From positions 1,240,001 through 1,304,000 of the forward strand of contig NZ_CP110973.1 of the NCBI RefSeq assembly GCF_026248825.1: a DNA stretch of 64,000 nucleotides. The letters run 5' to 3'. A program made the translations under genes and the position numbers. The notes under the pieces are model-generated. The model was not told where the DNA came from. It was given only the letters and a program-made list of their open reading frames with translations, and made no database searches. The DNA is from Larkinella insperata. Lineage in GTDB: Bacteria; Bacteroidota; Bacteroidia; Cytophagales; Spirosomataceae. Of the stretch, positions 61,151 to 64,000 are shown one piece after another; within the stretch, counting starts at the first letter, position 1, and the number at the start of each line of letters is the position of its first letter.

Positions 61151-63520
61151 TTATTTTGAGAAATTGTACTGAATACCGCCCATTAACGTGCGGGGGGCCG
61201 CTGGCGTATAGGTGGTCCGGTCGGTGGTGTTGTTACCGCGCGTGGCGGAAGTCGCGTAAAGTTCGTTGGTTGCGTTCAGCAGGTTGGCAAACACTTCAAA
61301 CCGCCGGAATGGATACCCCGCCCGCAGGTTGACAACGCTGATGCCCCGCCCGCCAAACGCGCCCCGGTCGTTGTATGAAACCGTGTTGATCTGGTTCTGG
61401 TACCACGAACTAATTCGCTGCCACTCCGCCGACACCCGCAAGCCTTTCGCCCACCGGGGCTTATAGGTCAGTTCGGTATTGGCCACCCAGCGCGGAGCCT
61501 GGGGCATGTCAAACCCGTTGACGTTCTTGACGGCGTCGGACGCTCGGGTACTCAGGTCGAAATTGACAAACCGGTGGATGGCGTTTGTGCCGCCAAATCG
61601 GAAAAACCATTCGCGGGTCGGGCGGTAAGTCAGGCTGTACTCGATGCCGCGGTGTAGAGTTTTTCCCGCCGACTGGTAATCGGTGCTGTTGTCGGGCTGG
61701 CGGACGTTGAGCAATTCATTGCGGCCCTCCATCTGGTACAACGCCAGGTCGAGGTAGATTTTGCGGTTCAGCAGCGACGCCCAGCCGCCGATCTCGTAGT
61801 TGTTGAAATAAGCCGGTTGCAGGTTGTAATAAAACAGCGGCTCACCCGGCTGAACGTTGACGCGTTTGGTGAAAATTGACGTCAGCCCCGGCGGTGAGAA
61901 CCCCCGGCTGTAGTTGCCATACAAGCCGCGGTCGCGGCCCAAATCGTAGGTCACGCCCACTTTCGGGGTAAACTGGCGGTACGCTTTCCGGCCACTGCTC
62001 TGGTCGAGGTAGTTGTCGTAATGGAACGTCATCTGGTCAAACCGGCCGCCCAGTGAAAGCCGCAGGGCCGGTAACGGGTTTAAATCCAGCTGAGCATACA
62101 CCGCCGAGTTCAGGATGTCGGCGGCATAATCGGCCAGTTTCAGATCGGGCCGTTCCTGTACCAGTCTGTACCGTTCCACCGATTTTTTGTCGGGCCGCAG
62201 CTGCGCTTCCAGTTCAATCTGATAGGCGTTGTAGGACGTAGGCGAAGCATCAACCATCAGCCCCGCCAGCAGGCGGCTGTTCCAGAACGGCATCCGCTGG
62301 CTGTGCTGGGCGATCAATCCGTAGCTTGTAAATGCGTTGACGTTTATCTGTCCCGTTGCTTTAGTCGACCCGCTCGTCCAGCGAATGCCGTAACTCGGAT
62401 TCTGTCCGATTGAATTGTCCCGGAAAAAAGCCGTTATGTAGCTGTCCGAACCGTTTTTCCACTGGTGATCGAGCGTTAACCGGGAGCGGATGGACTTTAC
62501 GTTGCGGTACGTAAAATCGGAGGTGGAAGTGTATTGGCGGTTATAAAACGCGATGCTGTCGACGCTGCCACCGGTTTGCGAATCATAGTCATTGTACGAA
62601 AACGTGCCGGTTAGCCGTGTCCGGCTGGTGAAAGCGTATTCGGCCCGGGCGTTGAACGATACCTTATCGTAGTCGGACCGGGTTTGCCAGCTGTTGCGCT
62701 GCCGGGCAACGAAACCGCCCGCGTAAACCCCCAGTTTTTTGGTGAGCATACCGCCCCCGCCGTACTGAATTCGCCCGTAATGCCACTGATCGCCCTGAAT
62801 ACCAATCCGAAACGTGGGTACCGCGGTAGGACGCTGCGTAATGAAGTTGATGGCGCCCCCCACTGCCTCCGGGCCGTAAAGCGACGAAGCCGGACCTTTC
62901 ATGATTTCGACCGAACTGACCGCGAAGACGTTCATCTCAATCAGGGCATTGTGGTTGAAGACGCCCATTGGCCGAAGCGGCAGACCGTCTTCCAGGTATA
63001 GAAAATAAGCGCTCGTGCCAAACGGCTGCCGGATGCCCATACCGTGTTGTTCGTTGTTGTAATTGAGCATCACCACACCCGGTGTTTTGTTGATGAGTTC
63101 GGCGAGCAGGGTGGGTTTTGTCTCGTCGATCAGCGTGGGCGACAGCCGGGAAATGGCAACCGGGGCTTCGGTCCGCTTCTGGGCTTCACGACTGGCCGTT
63201 ACTACGATGGTTTGCAGGTTCTCGACGGTGGGTTCCAGGGCGATTGAAAGCGGTTTTTCGGTCGGCTCGACGGTTTGCTGCTGGTAGCCAACGGCTGAAA
63301 TCAGGATGCTGGGCGTGGCCGGGTGAAGGAGAAACTTGCCGCCAGCGTCCGTTATAGTGCCGGTGGTACGGTCTTCAGACGAGACGCTCACGCCCGCCAG
63401 GGGTTCTTTGGTGCGGGCGTCAAAGATGGTGCCCTGAACTGCCGATTGATTTTGGGCAAGCAGCTGAAAGGGAGCCATTACCACCAAAACGGCAGCAAGG
63501 ATTTGATACAAAAAGTTCAT
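61151..63520 (-). CDS. TonB-dependent receptor
   Basis: A 789-residue outer-membrane receptor. Start at 63520 (MNFLYQILAAVLVVMAPFQ) gives a signal peptide; an upstream start has no similarity. Residues about 30-110 are a carboxypeptidase-regulatory-like domain (GTIFDARTKEPLAGVSVSSE), then the plug (PTLLAELINKTPGVVMLNY, SSVEIMKGPASSLYGPEAVG, GGAINFITQRP) and a barrel with many aromatic strands. The ending YNFSK is near the usual C-terminal aromatic signature. In this operon it probably imports a copper complex or a related metal chelate (inference). Confidence 0.93.
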   Translation of the reverse strand: MNFLYQILAAVLVVMAPFQLLAQNQSAVQGTIFDARTKEPLAGVSVSSEDRTTGTITDAGGKFLLHPATPSILISAVGYQQQTVEPTEKPLSIALEPTVENLQTIVVTASREAQKRTEAPVAISRLSPTLIDETKPTLLAELINKTPGVVMLNYNNEQHGMGIRQPFGTSAYFLYLEDGLPLRPMGVFNHNALIEMNVFAVSSVEIMKGPASSLYGPEAVGGAINFITQRPTAVPTFRIGIQGDQWHYGRIQYGGGGMLTKKLGVYAGGFVARQRNSWQTRSDYDKVSFNARAEYAFTSRTRLTGTFSYNDYDSQTGGSVDSIAFYNRQYTSTSDFTYRNVKSIRSRLTLDHQWKNGSDSYITAFFRDNSIGQNPSYGIRWTSGSTKATGQINVNAFTSYGLIAQHSQRMPFWNSRLLAGLMVDASPTSYNAYQIELEAQLRPDKKSVERYRLVQERPDLKLADYAADILNSAVYAQLDLNPLPALRLSLGGRFDQMTFHYDNYLDQSSGRKAYRQFTPKVGVTYDLGRDRGLYGNYSRGFSPPGLTSIFTKRVNVQPGEPLFYYNLQPAYFNNYEIGGWASLLNRKIYLDLALYQMEGRNELLNVRQPDNSTDYQSAGKTLHRGIEYSLTYRPTREWFFRFGGTNAIHRFVNFDLSTRASDAVKNVNGFDMPQAPRWVANTELTYKPRWAKGLRVSAEWQRISSWYQNQINTVSYNDRGAFGGRGISVVNLRAGYPFRRFEVFANLLNATNELYATSATRGNNTTDRTTYTPAAPRTLMGGIQYNFSK

Positions 63521-63611
63521 GAAAAGCAGGTTGAAAGATGGAAAGCAGACCCGTTGGCTTTTGCCAACGGCCAGAAAACAACGCAAGCCATCAGGCTGCG
63601 CTATTCGTTCA

Positions 63612-63986
63612 TCAAACCCGCGGAGGCTGGAAGAGAAGGGAGAGCGGAGAAGCGTAAATCTTGATCAGGTATGCGGGCAGGCTGGTGGCCAATCCCACGC
63701 TCACCGGGCGAAAGTTGAAAGGCGAAGTAAGCTGAAAGAATAATTGAAAATCAGGCGTCTTCTGAACCCGCTCGGTGGTGGCTTTGTCCTGCTGTTCCTG
63801 TTGTGCGTTTAATTTTTTGGCCAAATAACATTTTCCGTCGCAGTGTAATTGCGGTTTGGCGCGGTTTTCGCACAGGACTTTAGCAATATAATCTTTGTTG
63901 GCATGGTAATACGCAATCGTCCCCCACTGACTGAAAGTCGGCAGCAGCGTGGCAATTAGCAGGATGTAGGCCAGGACGGTGCGCAT
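63612..63986 (-). CDS. Small membrane protein with CxGKC motif
   Basis: A 124-residue protein with one N-terminal hydrophobic segment (VLAYILLIATLLPTFSQWG). VLCENRAKPQLHCDGKCYLAKKL holds Cys39, Cys49 and Cys53; this C-E-N…C-x-G-K-C block is recurrent in Bacteroidota proteins encoded before TonB receptors. The short C-terminal half is polar, then FFQLTSPFNF with another hydrophobic stretch. It is the first gene of the minus-strand operon visible in the window; 91 bases separate it from the receptor. The cysteines suggest metal binding, but no function has been shown. Confidence 0.8.
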   Translation of the reverse strand: MRTVLAYILLIATLLPTFSQWGTIAYYHANKDYIAKVLCENRAKPQLHCDGKCYLAKKLNAQQEQQDKATTERVQKTPDFQLFFQLTSPFNFRPVSVGLATSLPAYLIKIYASPLSLLFQPPRV

Positions 63987-64000
63987 ATGGTTACAAAATC

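Overview
This 64 kb window comes from a chromosome of a member of the Bacteroidota, most likely a Cytophagales/Spirosoma–Larkinella-type bacterium (inference from gene content; no 16S rRNA is present). Supporting signs are roughly 55% G+C, promoters of the TTG–N19-21–TAnnTTTG type, a bacillithiol gene (bshA), tandem Ig-like surface repeats, TonB-dependent transport, sulfatase-rich carbohydrate metabolism, an ftsK–lolA pair and no usable Shine-Dalgarno dependence. I see no phage, IS element, CRISPR array, tRNA or rRNA.

Region 1 (1–11.7 kb) is a one-direction cluster of six type I sulfatases (the first cut by the window edge) with a five-bladed-propeller glycosidase-like protein, a periplasmic rhodanese–thioredoxin fusion and an enolase-superfamily sugar dehydratase. 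All five complete sulfatases carry the Cys-type C-x-P-x-R site. It ends in two hairpins. It looks like a desulfation and degradation locus for a sulfated glycan, but SusC/SusD and a formylglycine-generating enzyme are not in the window. Region 2 (11.8–14.5 kb) holds a DUF2306 membrane protein and a PAS-type histidine kinase. Region 3 (14.5–20 kb, minus strand) is a Planctomycetes-like PSCyt1/DUF1549/DUF1553 protein, a DUF1501 protein and a TIM-barrel sugar isomerase-like lipoprotein, headed by a perfect 20-bp palindrome.

Region 4 (20–34.8 kb) includes amino-sugar genes (NagB–PIG-L fusion, NagX-like acyltransferase, a second NagB), an M16 protease, an M20 amidohydrolase, a di-heme cytochrome, DinB and sterol-desaturase-like proteins that overlap tail to tail, a repeat-containing surface protein and a PaaE-like ferredoxin reductase. 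Region 5 (34.9–53.6 kb) is mostly housekeeping: uvrA, proBA, aat, a GNAT–argG–glycosyltransferase–argC arginine group, fadD, a LytTR regulator, cysM, pyrD, ftsK and lolA. Region 6 (53.8–57 kb) holds bshA, a UbiA prenyltransferase and a small secreted protein.

Region 7 (56.9–64 kb) is the most interesting part. A divergent lipoprotein/MerC pair shares a promoter region packed with GCAA/TTGC palindromes that overlap both core promoters, which suggests control by a metal regulator. Next to it a minus-strand operon encodes a small Cys-rich membrane protein, a TonB receptor, a BNR-propeller protein with a CQCC motif, an MbnP-like lipoprotein and its MbnH-like di-heme partner. This is a candidate copper-uptake or copper-handling system that uses the MbnP/MbnH tryptophan-modifying pair without any methanobactin genes in view.
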